A stretch of 55,130 nucleotides of DNA from NCBI GenBank assembly GCA_900299195.1, contig OMIX01000024.1, positions 1-55,130 on the forward strand, in the 5' to 3' direction. The first letter of the stretch is position 1. The number at the start of each line of letters is the position of its first letter. Shown here one piece after another: positions 8,489-17,294 of the stretch. Below the pieces are notes generated by a model. The model made no database searches and had not been told where the DNA came from. It saw only the letters and a program-made list of their open reading frames with translations. Position numbers and translations under genes: made by a program. Origin of the DNA: Deltaproteobacteria bacterium (GTDB lineage Bacteria > Bdellovibrionota > FAC87 > UBA2466).

Positions 8489-9526
8489 GTGAATCCTTTT
8501 ATTTCTGCAGCTCTTCTTTTGACTAGCCTGTTTTATCTTGGGCTCCCTCTTTCTAATGCGGAAGCAAGAGAAATTAAATTATCGAGTGTGCCTATTGTTA
8601 TTACTGGAAGCTTTAAACCTCTGCGTGTGGAAATTAACGGCAAAAGTGTCATCCAAGATTCTAAACCCACCACCGAAATCCTCACCAATGGAACGCCTGT
8701 GATTCCCACTCCACAAAAAGGGGCTCCATTTTTCTTACAAACTTTGGAGTCTAGAATTACCATTAAAACCTCTCTTTCCCATCAAGAGAAAGTCTTTTCT
8801 CTTCCCGCCGCTAGCATTGAGAGACAAGATGACAAGACTTTAGAGTTCTTGACTGAAGGAGATAATATCGAGGTCAGAATCAATAAAAAGGTGCAGCCCT
8901 TACAGGACCGCAGGGTTCAATGGGGTATTCCCGCGGAACGCAGTTACGCTTTTTTTATTTTCGAAATCATTCAAAAGGCCACTGGCCTTAAAAGAACTTA
9001 TAATTTAGAAGTGCTCGAAGAAAAAACTTTCCCTGTTCAAAAAAGTCCAAATCCTCCCGAAGCTGCTATTGAAGAGGTCGTATCTCCCCAAGAAAAACAA
9101 AACAAATCTTGGTTAGATTTTACGATGGCCCCCATCGTAGCCTATCAATCGACCACACGTTTTAGCCCTAGTTTGAATTTGAATTGGACCCCTTCTTATC
9201 AGTTAAATTTGGATTGGAAACTGATAGGCCATGCCGGAGGGAATCTGTTTCGAAGTTATACATCGAGTAAAAACTTTTTATTTTTAGAATCTGGATTGGC
9301 TCTCCATCATCAACTTAATACTTTGGGTGTTTTTGCTGGATTTGGAATTCAGGTTTGGAACCAACAGGGTGGATTATTTTTAGCTCCCCAAGTAGGACTA
9401 GACCGCTCATGGAACAAGGAAATTTGGGGAATAAATCTGAAGCGGTTATTTCTGGGATATTCGACCGCGTTCACTCAACCCTCGCTGACCCATTTTTTAC
9501 GTCTCGGGGCGGGAGTTTCACTATGA
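8489..9526 (+). CDS. Secreted protein with probable outer-membrane beta-barrel C-terminus
   Basis: 345 residues from a GTG at 8489. An ATG slightly upstream is in another frame and stops at once. A signal peptide (residues 1-25, ending SNAEARE) is followed by an N-terminal soluble part with Ig-like strands. A Pro-rich linker lies near residue 190. The C-terminal 130 residues have alternating amphipathic strands rich in Trp/Tyr/Leu (LNLNWTPSYQLNLDWKLIG), ending FLRLGAGVSL, as expected of an outer-membrane barrel. No family recognised. Its TGA overlaps the start of the following lipoprotein gene as ATGA. Confidence 0.75.
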   Translation: MNPFISAALLLTSLFYLGLPLSNAEAREIKLSSVPIVITGSFKPLRVEINGKSVIQDSKPTTEILTNGTPVIPTPQKGAPFFLQTLESRITIKTSLSHQEKVFSLPAASIERQDDKTLEFLTEGDNIEVRINKKVQPLQDRRVQWGIPAERSYAFFIFEIIQKATGLKRTYNLEVLEEKTFPVQKSPNPPEAAIEEVVSPQEKQNKSWLDFTMAPIVAYQSTTRFSPSLNLNWTPSYQLNLDWKLIGHAGGNLFRSYTSSKNFLFLESGLALHHQLNTLGVFAGFGIQVWNQQGGLFLAPQVGLDRSWNKEIWGINLKRLFLGYSTAFTQPSLTHFLRLGAGVSL

Positions 9527-10611
9527 AAGGCTTTTTGGCGAGTTTTTTATTTTTGGGTATTCTCCTGGGCTGCTTAGGGCCTGGAATAAACACAGGCAAT
9601 ACGAACACCGATCCCTCCTCTGACGCCAACGCATCAGGAAAATATTTGTTATCTTCGGGAACTGGCTCTCTTCACTCTTTTAAAATCAATACGAATGGAA
9701 CTTTGAGTTTCAAATCCAAGTTCGATAATTTGTCCAACCGAGGCAAGGTGACGATACATCCTTCGGGGCAATTTGTGTATATGGCCTCATTAACGAACGC
9801 ATTTGACATTTCCTTTTTTACAGCCTCACCTTCCGAGGGAACCTTAAGCCAAAACAGTGATGTCGTTTTAAATTCTTGCAGTGATAAAGGCTTACTTGCC
9901 ATAGCTGGCAGCGGAAAGTACCTCATCGCCAAGTGCGGCGTAAAAAATTTTAAAAGCTTTTCAATCAATCACACTACAGGGGAAGTAAATGCATCAGAAG
10001 CGAGTAGTGGTAACACCACAGGAAATATTTCAAATTGGACCACTTCGCACAATGGAACTTTTCTCCACATTTTAACCAGCAGTCAGGCAATTGAAACTTT
10101 CGGAATCAATCCTGATAATGGGTCCCTACTCTTAATAGAATCATTTGGGGTACCTCCAACCCAAGCCATCCAAATGATGACACTTTTAGATGGGTTTCTC
10201 TATTTCACAGAGAACGCTAAAGCTTTCTACACTTACTCGATATCAAGTTCAGGGAATCTCACCATTTTAGATGACCCTGCCCAACAATTGGGTGAAGTTC
10301 CCACCGACTTTAATGTTACTTCAGATACCCGATTTGTTTATACCCTTCAAAGTGCAGGGGGAATTTTAGGGTATTCTTTAACTTCCGGGAAGAACCCTCA
10401 ACCCCTGAATGGCGGCAATTCATTTCCTAATAATTTGGCCACTGGATCATCGATCGTCAGCGATCCTGGGAAGAAGTTTGTTTTTGTCGCAGATGAATCA
10501 AGCCAAAAAATATTTACTTACTCAGTCAATTCAACCACGGGAGATTTGTCTAATGAAGTGTCCATTGATGAACCCTCCGCCACCATCGCCATGAAGCTCT
10601 CCATTTTCTGA
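9523..10611 (+). CDS. Lipoprotein with lactonase-like beta-propeller
   Basis: The start is set at the ATG at 9523 because it overlaps the previous stop as ATGA and gives a lipoprotein signal peptide ending LFLGILLGC. A longer in-frame reading from 9355 would only cover the preceding gene. The 362-residue protein has repeats of the form GKYLLSSGTG-SLHSFKINTNGTL, recurring about every 45-50 residues (FGINPDNGSLLLI, YSISSSGNLTIL, YSVNSTTGDLS). This is the pattern of seven-bladed YVTN/6-phosphogluconolactonase-like propellers. Enzymatic activity is not implied. A REP-like repeat begins at its stop codon. Confidence 0.85.
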   Translation: MKGFLASFLFLGILLGCLGPGINTGNTNTDPSSDANASGKYLLSSGTGSLHSFKINTNGTLSFKSKFDNLSNRGKVTIHPSGQFVYMASLTNAFDISFFTASPSEGTLSQNSDVVLNSCSDKGLLAIAGSGKYLIAKCGVKNFKSFSINHTTGEVNASEASSGNTTGNISNWTTSHNGTFLHILTSSQAIETFGINPDNGSLLLIESFGVPPTQAIQMMTLLDGFLYFTENAKAFYTYSISSSGNLTILDDPAQQLGEVPTDFNVTSDTRFVYTLQSAGGILGYSLTSGKNPQPLNGGNSFPNNLATGSSIVSDPGKKFVFVADESSQKIFTYSVNSTTGDLSNEVSIDEPSATIAMKLSIF

Positions 10612-10650
10612 GGTGTCAGTCTCCCTTCAAGCTTAAACAGTAGCGGTCAT
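10611..10650 (+). repeat. REP-like repeat, half copy of the 38.2-kb palindrome
   Basis: Begins with AGGTGTCAGTCTCCC directly after the lipoprotein stop and ends in AGTAGCGGTCAT. It matches the reverse complement of the right arm of the 38210-38302 element at about 36 of 39 positions. Only one arm is present here. It contains the HindIII-like AAGCTT core found in both arms of the full element. Confidence 0.75.
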
Positions 10651-10804
10651 ATTTTGTAACCACACTCTAGTAACTTTTTTATCAACAAAAATGGAGCCTT
10701 TGAGGGTTAAATCGCTTTAGCTTGCTTTTGAATGTCGCTCAAAGACTTTAAAAAAAACAGACACAATTGAAGAAATTTCTTAAAGCTCGTTGTAAAATAC
10801 CCTA

Positions 10805-12553
10805 ATGAAGCTACCTCTTTCTCCTTCCGCGCTTAAAGTGGCCGAAAGCCGTTATCTGCTTCGAGAGAAAAACGGTCATGTGTGTGAAACTTCTGAAATG
10901 ATGATGAGCCGAGTGGCTCAAGCGGTAGCAAAAGCCGAGCTGCACTTTGGAAATATCGCCCAACAAGAAATTTGGAGAAAGAAGTTTGAAGACATTCTTT
11001 TTAAACTCGATTTTCTTCCTAACTCCCCTACCCTCATGAATGCTGGAACTCCAAGAGGCCAACTTTCGGCCTGTTTTGTTCTTCCCATTGAGGATTCTCT
11101 TAATTCTATATTTGATACGTTAAAACTCACCGCCATGGTTCAGCAATCGGGTGGAGGGACTGGATTTTCGTTTTCAAAACTGCGCCCAAAGGGTGAGCAG
11201 GTCTCAGCACTTGCCGGGACAGCCTCCGGCCCCGTTTCTTTTATGAAAATTTTTGATTGCACTACTGAAAATATCAAGCAAGGTGGAAAACGCCGTGGTG
11301 CGAACATGGGAATTCTTCGTGTAGACCATCCGGATATTTTAGAATTTATCCATGCCAAAAAAGAGGGAGGATTCACCAATTTTAATTTATCTATAGCTGT
11401 CACCGATGATTTCATGAAGGCTGTGGAAACTCATGGTGATTTTGAACTCATCAACCCTTTCACCCGTGAATCGGTACAAGTTCTTAAAGCCCAAGAGATT
11501 TTTTTAGAGATCGTTCATGGCGCATGGTCCACTGGAGATCCGGGCCTAATTTTTATTGATGCTATCGAACGGGCGAATCCCACACCGAAAGTCGGAGCTA
11601 TTGAAGCAACTAATCCTTGTGGTGAAGTTCCCCTTCTTCCTTTTGAAGCTTGCAACTTAGGATCTATCAATTTAAGTCACATGGTGAGTCACACTTCGCG
11701 CCCCGATATTCTCTGGGAGAAATTACAAAAGACGGTTGAAACTGCCATGAGATTTTTAGACAACGTGATTGAAATCAATGCTTTTCCAGATGAAAAAATA
11801 ACTGAGCAGGTCAAAGGGAATCGCAAAGTGGGTTTAGGCGTCATGGGATTTCATGAGCTTTTGATTCAACTCAATGTTCCCTACTCAAGCGAAAAAGCAG
11901 TATTCATAGCGGAACAACTCATGAAGTTTATTCATGAGACTGCACAGCAAACCTCTCAAAATCTCGCGCTCGAACGTGGAGTATTTCCCAATTGGGATAA
12001 AAGCCAATATGCTTTGGTTAATAAAAAGTTAAGAAATGCCACTTGCACTTCAATTGCTCCCACAGGAACTATCAGCATTTTGGCTGGCACCTCTCCCAGC
12101 ATAGAACCCATTTTTGCGTTAGCTTTATCTCGAAAACAGGTGTTGGGCGGGCAAACTCTAGAGGAAATCAACCCTCTATTTTTAAAATACGCTAAGACTC
12201 ATCGAATTCCGAAAGAAGTAATGGCTAAACTCACTCAAGATGGGACTTTAAAAGAGATTGATGAAATAGGAAAAAGCACAAAAGAACTATTTGCAACCGC
12301 TCTGGAAATTTCTCCTCGACAACATTTAAGAATTCAAAAATCTTTTCAAACCTATTGCGACAATGCAGTGTCCAAAACTATTAATTTACCCAATTCTTTC
12401 TCTAAAGAAGAGATCGCTCAGCTTTATTTGGAAGCCTGGAGATTAGGATTGAAGGGCATTACTGTCTTCCGGTACGGGTGCAAACCCACCCAAGTGATGG
12501 AGTTCGGAATCGGTGCTGACTCCCACTGTTTTCCTCGAGATTGCCTGATTTGA
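10805..12553 (+). CDS. nrdJ: Adenosylcobalamin-dependent (class II) ribonucleotide reductase
   Basis: Reduces ribonucleotides to deoxyribonucleotides using a cobalamin-generated thiyl radical, independent of oxygen. Motifs in order: NSPTLMNAGTPRGQLSACF with a substrate-site Cys near residue 94, a GGGTGFSFSKLRP loop, ATNPCGEVPLLPFEACNLGS (radical Cys and Glu; C272), APTGTISILAGTSPSIEP, and a C-terminal HCFPRDC pair (C575/C580) that fits the redox-active tail. At 582 residues it is the short form; no ATP cone is visible. The last 110 bp overlap the 3' end of a convergent sterol-desaturase gene. The RBS is weak. Confidence 0.92.
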   Translation: MKLPLSPSALKVAESRYLLREKNGHVCETSEMMMSRVAQAVAKAELHFGNIAQQEIWRKKFEDILFKLDFLPNSPTLMNAGTPRGQLSACFVLPIEDSLNSIFDTLKLTAMVQQSGGGTGFSFSKLRPKGEQVSALAGTASGPVSFMKIFDCTTENIKQGGKRRGANMGILRVDHPDILEFIHAKKEGGFTNFNLSIAVTDDFMKAVETHGDFELINPFTRESVQVLKAQEIFLEIVHGAWSTGDPGLIFIDAIERANPTPKVGAIEATNPCGEVPLLPFEACNLGSINLSHMVSHTSRPDILWEKLQKTVETAMRFLDNVIEINAFPDEKITEQVKGNRKVGLGVMGFHELLIQLNVPYSSEKAVFIAEQLMKFIHETAQQTSQNLALERGVFPNWDKSQYALVNKKLRNATCTSIAPTGTISILAGTSPSIEPIFALALSRKQVLGGQTLEEINPLFLKYAKTHRIPKEVMAKLTQDGTLKEIDEIGKSTKELFATALEISPRQHLRIQKSFQTYCDNAVSKTINLPNSFSKEEIAQLYLEAWRLGLKGITVFRYGCKPTQVMEFGIGADSHCFPRDCLI

Positions 12554-13261
12554 TGAATAACGAGTGGACATCAAATCATCCCACCAAGTGAAGTACAGAG
12601 CATAATTAAATTTATTAAATCGATGATGAACCGAATGGTTGGTGGCACTAATGATCGTATTTAAAAACTTGTTTCTGTGAAAAATGGCAGGATAAAGCTC
12701 ATATCCTAAATGATTCACCACTCCCAGCACCGTCATGAGCATGAGAAAGCCCCCCAAAACAGCAGGGTGGCTCGGGACTGTAAAAATAATCAGGGGCATA
12801 TAGAGCGATTCCAATAAAGCTTCAATAGGATGAAAACAAAATGCTGCCCAGGGAGAGGGATTGGGAGCACTGTGATGAACCTTGTGCCACTTCTTATAAA
12901 ACCAAGGCAAATGGAGTAACCGGTGAGTCCAATAAAAGTAGGTGTCGTGGATAACAAGCATGGCAAAAAGACTCAGTAGCGCATAAAAAAAACCGTATTT
13001 AGAAAAATCTAAATAAACCAGCGTTTTTCCTTTTTCCCAAAGATCCCACATCCAAGCACCCATAAAGCCAAATAGGATAGAACTTAAAATTGAATATTTA
13101 ATTTCATGCTTAATCACTTTGGCTTCGGGCCGCGTTGGAGCAATTTGCTTGTGCTCCCAGGATTTTTTCTTCCAAATGTAACAAAGAAAGTAGAGCCCCC
13201 CAGCGAAACACAGATATCTCACAAAAACGATCAACGATAATAAGAGTGTGTTTAAAAGCAA
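12443..13261 (-). CDS. Sterol desaturase / fatty acid hydroxylase family membrane protein
   Basis: Di-iron integral membrane oxygenase family. The His clusters are visible in order: HDTYFYWTHRLLH, KWHKVHHSAPNP, HPIEALLES, NHLGYELYP and NHSVHHRFNKFNYA, ending at the typical WDDLMST. Four or so membrane segments surround them. 272 residues. The start is TTG at 13261, chosen because a strong GGGAGG lies 6 nt before it. The last 36-40 residues (after WDDLMST) lie antisense to the 3' end of nrdJ and do not look like a conserved domain. The substrate is unknown. Confidence 0.88.
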   Translation of the reverse strand: MLLNTLLLSLIVFVRYLCFAGGLYFLCYIWKKKSWEHKQIAPTRPEAKVIKHEIKYSILSSILFGFMGAWMWDLWEKGKTLVYLDFSKYGFFYALLSLFAMLVIHDTYFYWTHRLLHLPWFYKKWHKVHHSAPNPSPWAAFCFHPIEALLESLYMPLIIFTVPSHPAVLGGFLMLMTVLGVVNHLGYELYPAIFHRNKFLNTIISATNHSVHHRFNKFNYALYFTWWDDLMSTRYSSNQAISRKTVGVSTDSELHHLGGFAPVPEDSNALQS

Positions 13262-13459
13262 AATAACCTCCCTTATCCTTATCGGTTAAAGAGAGCTCCC
13301 ACCTTAAAAGAAAACCTCCAATTCAAACCGTATTAATGTTCACAATAAATAATGTTAAAAACTATATAATTTTTATCTATATACGTTTAAATATATGATT
13401 TATATGTAATTTTACAATAATTTTAAGTTTTATATGTTCACAACCGAGAATGAATATGA

Positions 13460-13488
13460 TTGACAAGAGCAGGGTTAATCGATATTCT
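13460..13488 (+). promoter_or_regulatory. Promoter of the lipoprotein-TIGR02147 cassette
   Basis: A consensus -35 TTGACA (13460-13465), a 17-nt spacer and TATTCT (13483-13488) lie in a strongly AT-rich intergenic stretch. It is placed correctly for a transcript starting just before the palindrome at 13494. Confidence 0.6.
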
Positions 13489-13493
13489 AAAAC

Positions 13494-13512
13494 TGAAGCA
13501 ATCATTGCTTCA
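13494..13512 (+). promoter_or_regulatory. 19-nt perfect palindrome, candidate operator in the leader
   Basis: TGAAGCAAT-C-ATTGCTTCA: two 9-nt arms around one central base, starting 5 nt after the -10 and ending 5 nt before AGGAGG. It overlaps the expected transcription start, so a bound protein would block initiation; as RNA it could also fold next to the RBS. The obvious candidate ligand is the regulator encoded two genes downstream. Confidence 0.5.
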
Positions 13513-13528
13513 TTCATAGGAGGTATAT

Positions 13529-14194
13529 ATGAAAACGTTAAACCACTTATCAATCTCAGTAGTTCTGTTCTCTCAATTGCTGCTTTCGGGGTGTGGAAAA
13601 TCCACAACTCCCGGGATGTCTAAAGTCTCCCTTCAATTAGGCCAATACTCAGCTTTCAATCGAATCTTAAGTTGGGTAGTTCCCGAAGCCAGGGCTGCCG
13701 TAACCAGCGCTAGATTTTGTTTCAAACGGGTGAGATTTAAAACTGAAGAAGAATTTCATTCAAACACTCACTCCTCTTCAGGAGATGATACTGGCTCTGA
13801 CGATTCAAACGCTATCAATGATGATACTCATCACACTGAAGACGATTCCGAAAACGTGGACTTCACTCCAGGAGAAATCGATATTTCTTCGGTAGGCTCT
13901 GTCATTGGCGAAGTTAGTTTGCCTGAAGGAACTTATAGCCGAGTTGAGTTCGACTTGGAAAAAGACGGTCCCGGATGCACCAGTTCAAAAAGTGCTGAAG
14001 TGATCAACTCTCAAGGAATGTTCTCAACTCAAGAAAGAATTACGATTAAATTCGAAGGTAAATTCATAGCCTCCGAAGCTAATCAGGTTTTATCACTAGG
14101 TGTTGATAACATTTTAGCGGCTCTAGATGCAGTGAATAACGCTAGCGAAATTAAAGCCAAATTAGAAAACGCTGGAGTGAAAGGCTCCTTCTAG
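13529..14194 (+). CDS. Lipoprotein A of the TIGR02147 cassette
   Basis: 221 residues; the ATG follows AGGAGG at ideal spacing. The lipobox is LLLSGC with Cys at about residue 22. After it come a conserved ARFCFKRVRFK segment, an acidic Asp/Ser/His-rich insert (residues 82-113), then EIDISSVGSVIGEVSLPEGTYSRVEFDLEKD and a C-terminal ITIKFEGKF...NQVLSLGVDNIL. The FCFKR-RFK, PEGTYSRVEFDL, IKF-GKF and VLSLG blocks recur in the protein encoded at 15075, so the two are paralogues. The layout is somewhat like DUF4382-type lipoproteins, but I do not assign a family. Confidence 0.85.
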   Translation: MKTLNHLSISVVLFSQLLLSGCGKSTTPGMSKVSLQLGQYSAFNRILSWVVPEARAAVTSARFCFKRVRFKTEEEFHSNTHSSSGDDTGSDDSNAINDDTHHTEDDSENVDFTPGEIDISSVGSVIGEVSLPEGTYSRVEFDLEKDGPGCTSSKSAEVINSQGMFSTQERITIKFEGKFIASEANQVLSLGVDNILAALDAVNNASEIKAKLENAGVKGSF

Positions 14195-14196
14195 TT

Positions 14197-15078
14197 ATGG
14201 CCAAGCGAGAAAAAGTGTCATCAAGCTCGAAGAAAGAATCGCAAGCAAGACCTGACATCTATCGATATCACGACTACAGAGAGGTCTTGAAGGTTTGGTT
14301 AGAATATAAGAAAAATACCGAGTCCAGATTCTCTCTTCGAGCCCTCGCTAAACAAAGCAACTTAGCAGTAGGTTACTTGTCCATGATTCTCTCAGGCGAA
14401 AGACGAATGCCCCATGAAACGCTAGAAAAAATCGCTAAGCCACTCGGTTTGAATCCCTCAGAAAAATCCTACTTAGAATTACTCAGAACGGTTGCTGAGT
14501 CTGAGTCTTTAGATTTGAAACACGAGGCCTTAGAGAAGTTAAGAAGATTTCGGGCTTACCGAGAATTGAATGTGAAAGAAGTTGAAGTTTATCAATATTT
14601 AACGCGTTGGTATTATGTCGCTATCAGAGAATTGGCTCACTTAAAAAATTTCCAGGCTGATCCTAGATGGATTCAAAAAAAACTAAAAACTAAAATTTCG
14701 TTAAAAGAAGCTGAAGAAGCTCTGAGCTTTCTTTTCGGAAACGGCTATTTAGAGAAACTAGACGACGATAAAGTAAAAGTAGTAGATAAAGAATTACTGT
14801 GTTTGGGAGGAGTCTATCGTTTGGCTTTGGCTCAATTTCACCGAGAAATGCTCGAATTAGCAATGGCATCGCTTGAAAATACAAAAGTCGAAGATCGAGA
14901 TATTACCGGATACACTTTAGCCATCCCCAAAAATCGCCTTGGGGAACTCAAGAAAATGTGTTTTAACTTTTTAAGACAAGTAGCCCAATTAGAAGATAAG
15001 TCGCTTTCGCCCGACAGCGTCTATCATGTCGCGGTCGCAGCTTTTCCCCTAACTGAAGTTACTGAGGAGAAAAAATGA
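14197..15078 (+). CDS. TIGR02147-family (DUF4423) regulatory protein
   Basis: 293 residues. The start DIYRYHDYREVLKVWLEYKK is the hallmark of TIGR02147 proteins, known mainly from Fibrobacteres and Bdellovibrio relatives. Residues about 45-90 form a helix-turn-helix-like unit (FSLRALAKQSNLAVGYLSMI, then SGERRMPHETLEKIAKPLGL). A helical region with YQYLTRWYYVAIRELAHL and a winged-helix-like EEALSFLFGNGYLEKLDDDKVKVV segment follow. The family is presumed regulatory. It begins 2 nt after the stop of lipoprotein A and overlaps lipoprotein B as ATGA, so all three are one operon. Confidence 0.9.
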   Translation: MAKREKVSSSSKKESQARPDIYRYHDYREVLKVWLEYKKNTESRFSLRALAKQSNLAVGYLSMILSGERRMPHETLEKIAKPLGLNPSEKSYLELLRTVAESESLDLKHEALEKLRRFRAYRELNVKEVEVYQYLTRWYYVAIRELAHLKNFQADPRWIQKKLKTKISLKEAEEALSFLFGNGYLEKLDDDKVKVVDKELLCLGGVYRLALAQFHREMLELAMASLENTKVEDRDITGYTLAIPKNRLGELKKMCFNFLRQVAQLEDKSLSPDSVYHVAVAAFPLTEVTEEKK

Positions 15079-15632
15079 AGCACTCAAATTTACAATGTTT
15101 AAAAACAATCACTTTCATTTGGGGGATCTTATTTTTGATCTCGGGTTGTGGAACGCAGACCGGGAATGGCGTCGTAAGTGTGGAGTTTAGTGCCTATTCC
15201 GCGGGAGCACTGGCTAGACTGGGCCTCCCCCCGAAGTCGGTAACGAGTGTAAAAATGTGCTTTAAAAGGCTTAGGTTTAAGGCTACTTCAACTTCGGGCG
15301 AAGATAATATCGATCTCCCTTTAGGTGAAGTTACTTTAGACTCTAGCGGGACTTCATTAAGCCAGGTGACGATTCCTTCTGGAACCTACACACGAATCGA
15401 GTTTGATCTCAACAAAGACTGTGCTTCAGGAAAAAGCCTTCAAATTGAAAACTCTTCAGGCACTTTTACGACTGACTCCACCACTACCATCAAGTTCGAT
15501 GGAACATTCACCATGACTCAGACCCACAGAGTTCTGTCTCTTGGGATTCAAAACATTATTAATAAATTAAATGAAGTCAATAGTAACGGACAACTTAAAG
15601 ATAAAGCAGAAGAAGCCAGTGGTTCATTCTAA
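15075..15632 (+). CDS. Lipoprotein B of the TIGR02147 cassette, paralogue of lipoprotein A
   Basis: 185 residues. The signal peptide ends LFLISGC (Cys about residue 25), then GTQTGNG. It shares the blocks VKMCFKRLRFK, PSGTYTRIEFDLNKDC, TTIKFDGTF and RVLSLGIQNIINKL with the protein encoded at 13529. It lacks that protein's acidic His/Asp/Ser insert and is therefore shorter. The start is fixed by the ATGA overlap with the regulator stop. Both lipoproteins end in a similar K/E-rich, GSF C-terminus. Function unknown. Confidence 0.85.
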   Translation: MKHSNLQCLKTITFIWGILFLISGCGTQTGNGVVSVEFSAYSAGALARLGLPPKSVTSVKMCFKRLRFKATSTSGEDNIDLPLGEVTLDSSGTSLSQVTIPSGTYTRIEFDLNKDCASGKSLQIENSSGTFTTDSTTTIKFDGTFTMTQTHRVLSLGIQNIINKLNEVNSNGQLKDKAEEASGSF

Positions 15633-15662
15633 ATAAACATTAAAACTTTTTGAGGGGCCTAA

Positions 15663-16967
15663 TTACTTGCCCTGATAAAGATTGTGTTTTTGAATGTATT
15701 CCAACAAAGTGGGATCCAACTCAGTTTCTAAGGGACGATTGTGAGAGCGGATTTTTTGACGAATTTGAGTTGAGCTTATTGAAGGCGAACCATCTCCAGG
15801 AATCACAACGGCAACTTCTTTTAACGATTCGGGAATCACTAAGTTTTGACTAGATCCAGCTCTAGGAGAAACTAAGTAAACTCGATTGGAATCGGGTTTT
15901 ATTTTTCCCTGCTCTAATAGTTTTTCAAAGGAATCCTGACCGATCACTTGATAAAGTTTTTTCGTCCCGTAAATTTGTCCCACCCTTTCAAAAAAGGGAT
16001 CGCGACCAAACTGATCAATTAAAGAGGCCGAATCCCCCGTATAGAGATTAATGCCTGATTCTCTCTGAACTCGCATTGCGGTCATTGCGATTCGATGATG
16101 GGCTGCAGAAGCTTCAGGTTTTTCAATAGAATTTAAGTTTGGAGCAATGAGAATCTCATCAAGGCCCGCATTTTCCATTGCATTTTTTGCTACCCGAAAA
16201 TGACCTTCATGAATGGGATCGAAAGTTCCAAAGTAAACCCCAACCTTCGGTTTGTAATCTCTCATGGTATTGGTCATCAATTGACCAATCGTATTTCGGG
16301 AACCCAATTCATAATTGGTCAATCGTCCTGAAAGAGCAATCGTTCCTTCACGAATATCCCCTCCCACAGGCACCACTCGAAAATCTCGAAACTTATTAAG
16401 ATCAATACCAGCCGCGGGAAGATAATGCCCCCAAGGTTCTCCCCAAGGCTGAACACCATTCACCAAAATATCGATATTATCCAATTTCAGTTGGCCCATG
16501 CGCTCGTAGCCAGCCAAACGGTAAGCTAAAAACCGATGATGGGCGTTCCATAAATCCACTTCACGAATTTTTCCCTCGGAATCAGTCACTATGTTAACCA
16601 AAATTCGATCGTGTTCAAAATTTCCCCCTTGATTCTCTCGGATGTACTTAGCTAAACCTTCCACTTGCTGCGGTTTTCTCAAGAATCGATGCCCCGGAGC
16701 TGCAATCACTTGGTCCAGAGGTAATTCCGAAATGGCTTTCAATCGGTCTTCTTTTGATTGGTTTTCAAAAACTTTTCGCCCCAGAAAATGAAATGAAGGG
16801 GGTTGATTAGCACTAAGGTCGCTTAAATTAGGAATGACACGAGTTTCCTGCCTTTTATTTTTAAGAATCTGTTCCAACAGAAAGGAACAATCGATTCTTT
16901 CTGCGCCAAAAACGTGCAGAGAAACAAAAAATAAAATGAGGCTAAGTAGCCAAATAACACGTCCCAC
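15663..16967 (-). CDS. Exported ParB-like / NMNAT-like nucleotidyltransferase fusion
   Basis: The GTG at 16967 is chosen because GGAAGGATTCT precedes it; this gives 434 residues. An N-terminal hydrophobic segment (VIWLLSLILFFVSLHVFGAE) looks like a signal peptide or anchor. Residues about 70-170 resemble the ParB-N/sulfiredoxin fold, with an LPLDQVIA strand and DLWNAHHRFLAYRLAGY in the place of the usual DG-x-HR box. Residues about 240-434 are a nucleotidyltransferase of the NadD/NMNAT type: YFGTFDPIHEGH (T/HxGH motif) near 245 and ISSTQIRQKI near 400. NadD itself is cytoplasmic and about 200 residues, so this is unlikely to be the housekeeping enzyme. Confidence 0.75.
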   Translation of the reverse strand: MGRVIWLLSLILFFVSLHVFGAERIDCSFLLEQILKNKRQETRVIPNLSDLSANQPPSFHFLGRKVFENQSKEDRLKAISELPLDQVIAAPGHRFLRKPQQVEGLAKYIRENQGGNFEHDRILVNIVTDSEGKIREVDLWNAHHRFLAYRLAGYERMGQLKLDNIDILVNGVQPWGEPWGHYLPAAGIDLNKFRDFRVVPVGGDIREGTIALSGRLTNYELGSRNTIGQLMTNTMRDYKPKVGVYFGTFDPIHEGHFRVAKNAMENAGLDEILIAPNLNSIEKPEASAAHHRIAMTAMRVQRESGINLYTGDSASLIDQFGRDPFFERVGQIYGTKKLYQVIGQDSFEKLLEQGKIKPDSNRVYLVSPRAGSSQNLVIPESLKEVAVVIPGDGSPSISSTQIRQKIRSHNRPLETELDPTLLEYIQKHNLYQGK

Positions 16968-17294
16968 AGAATCCTTCCGCCCTCTCCCGAGCGGCTGATT
17001 TAGCAAAATAAAAGCCAGGTGTGGACTCGCTGACTACGCAAGAACCCCTAAAATTCATTAGCTTTTTTAGTTACAAAAGAAACAATCTTCGTCCGAGTGT
17101 TCAATGTTTGTGCGGTAATGACGTTCTCCACGGAATTTATGTAAGGGGTTGATGGACCTTAGGGATGTAACGGGAATTGAGATAGCTTCAGACTAAGTAT
17201 GTAGCAAACTCGTCTTAACCAAGGACCTCAATATCCCCGTCCATACCGACCCAGTTCATTAACAAATCTAAGAACGTGCCTACCAGAAAGTCTT

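Noticed and set aside
12400-12553. nrdJ considered truncated because it is only 582 residues
   Set aside because: All active-site motifs and a C-terminal Cys pair are present; short class II reductases without ATP cone are known.
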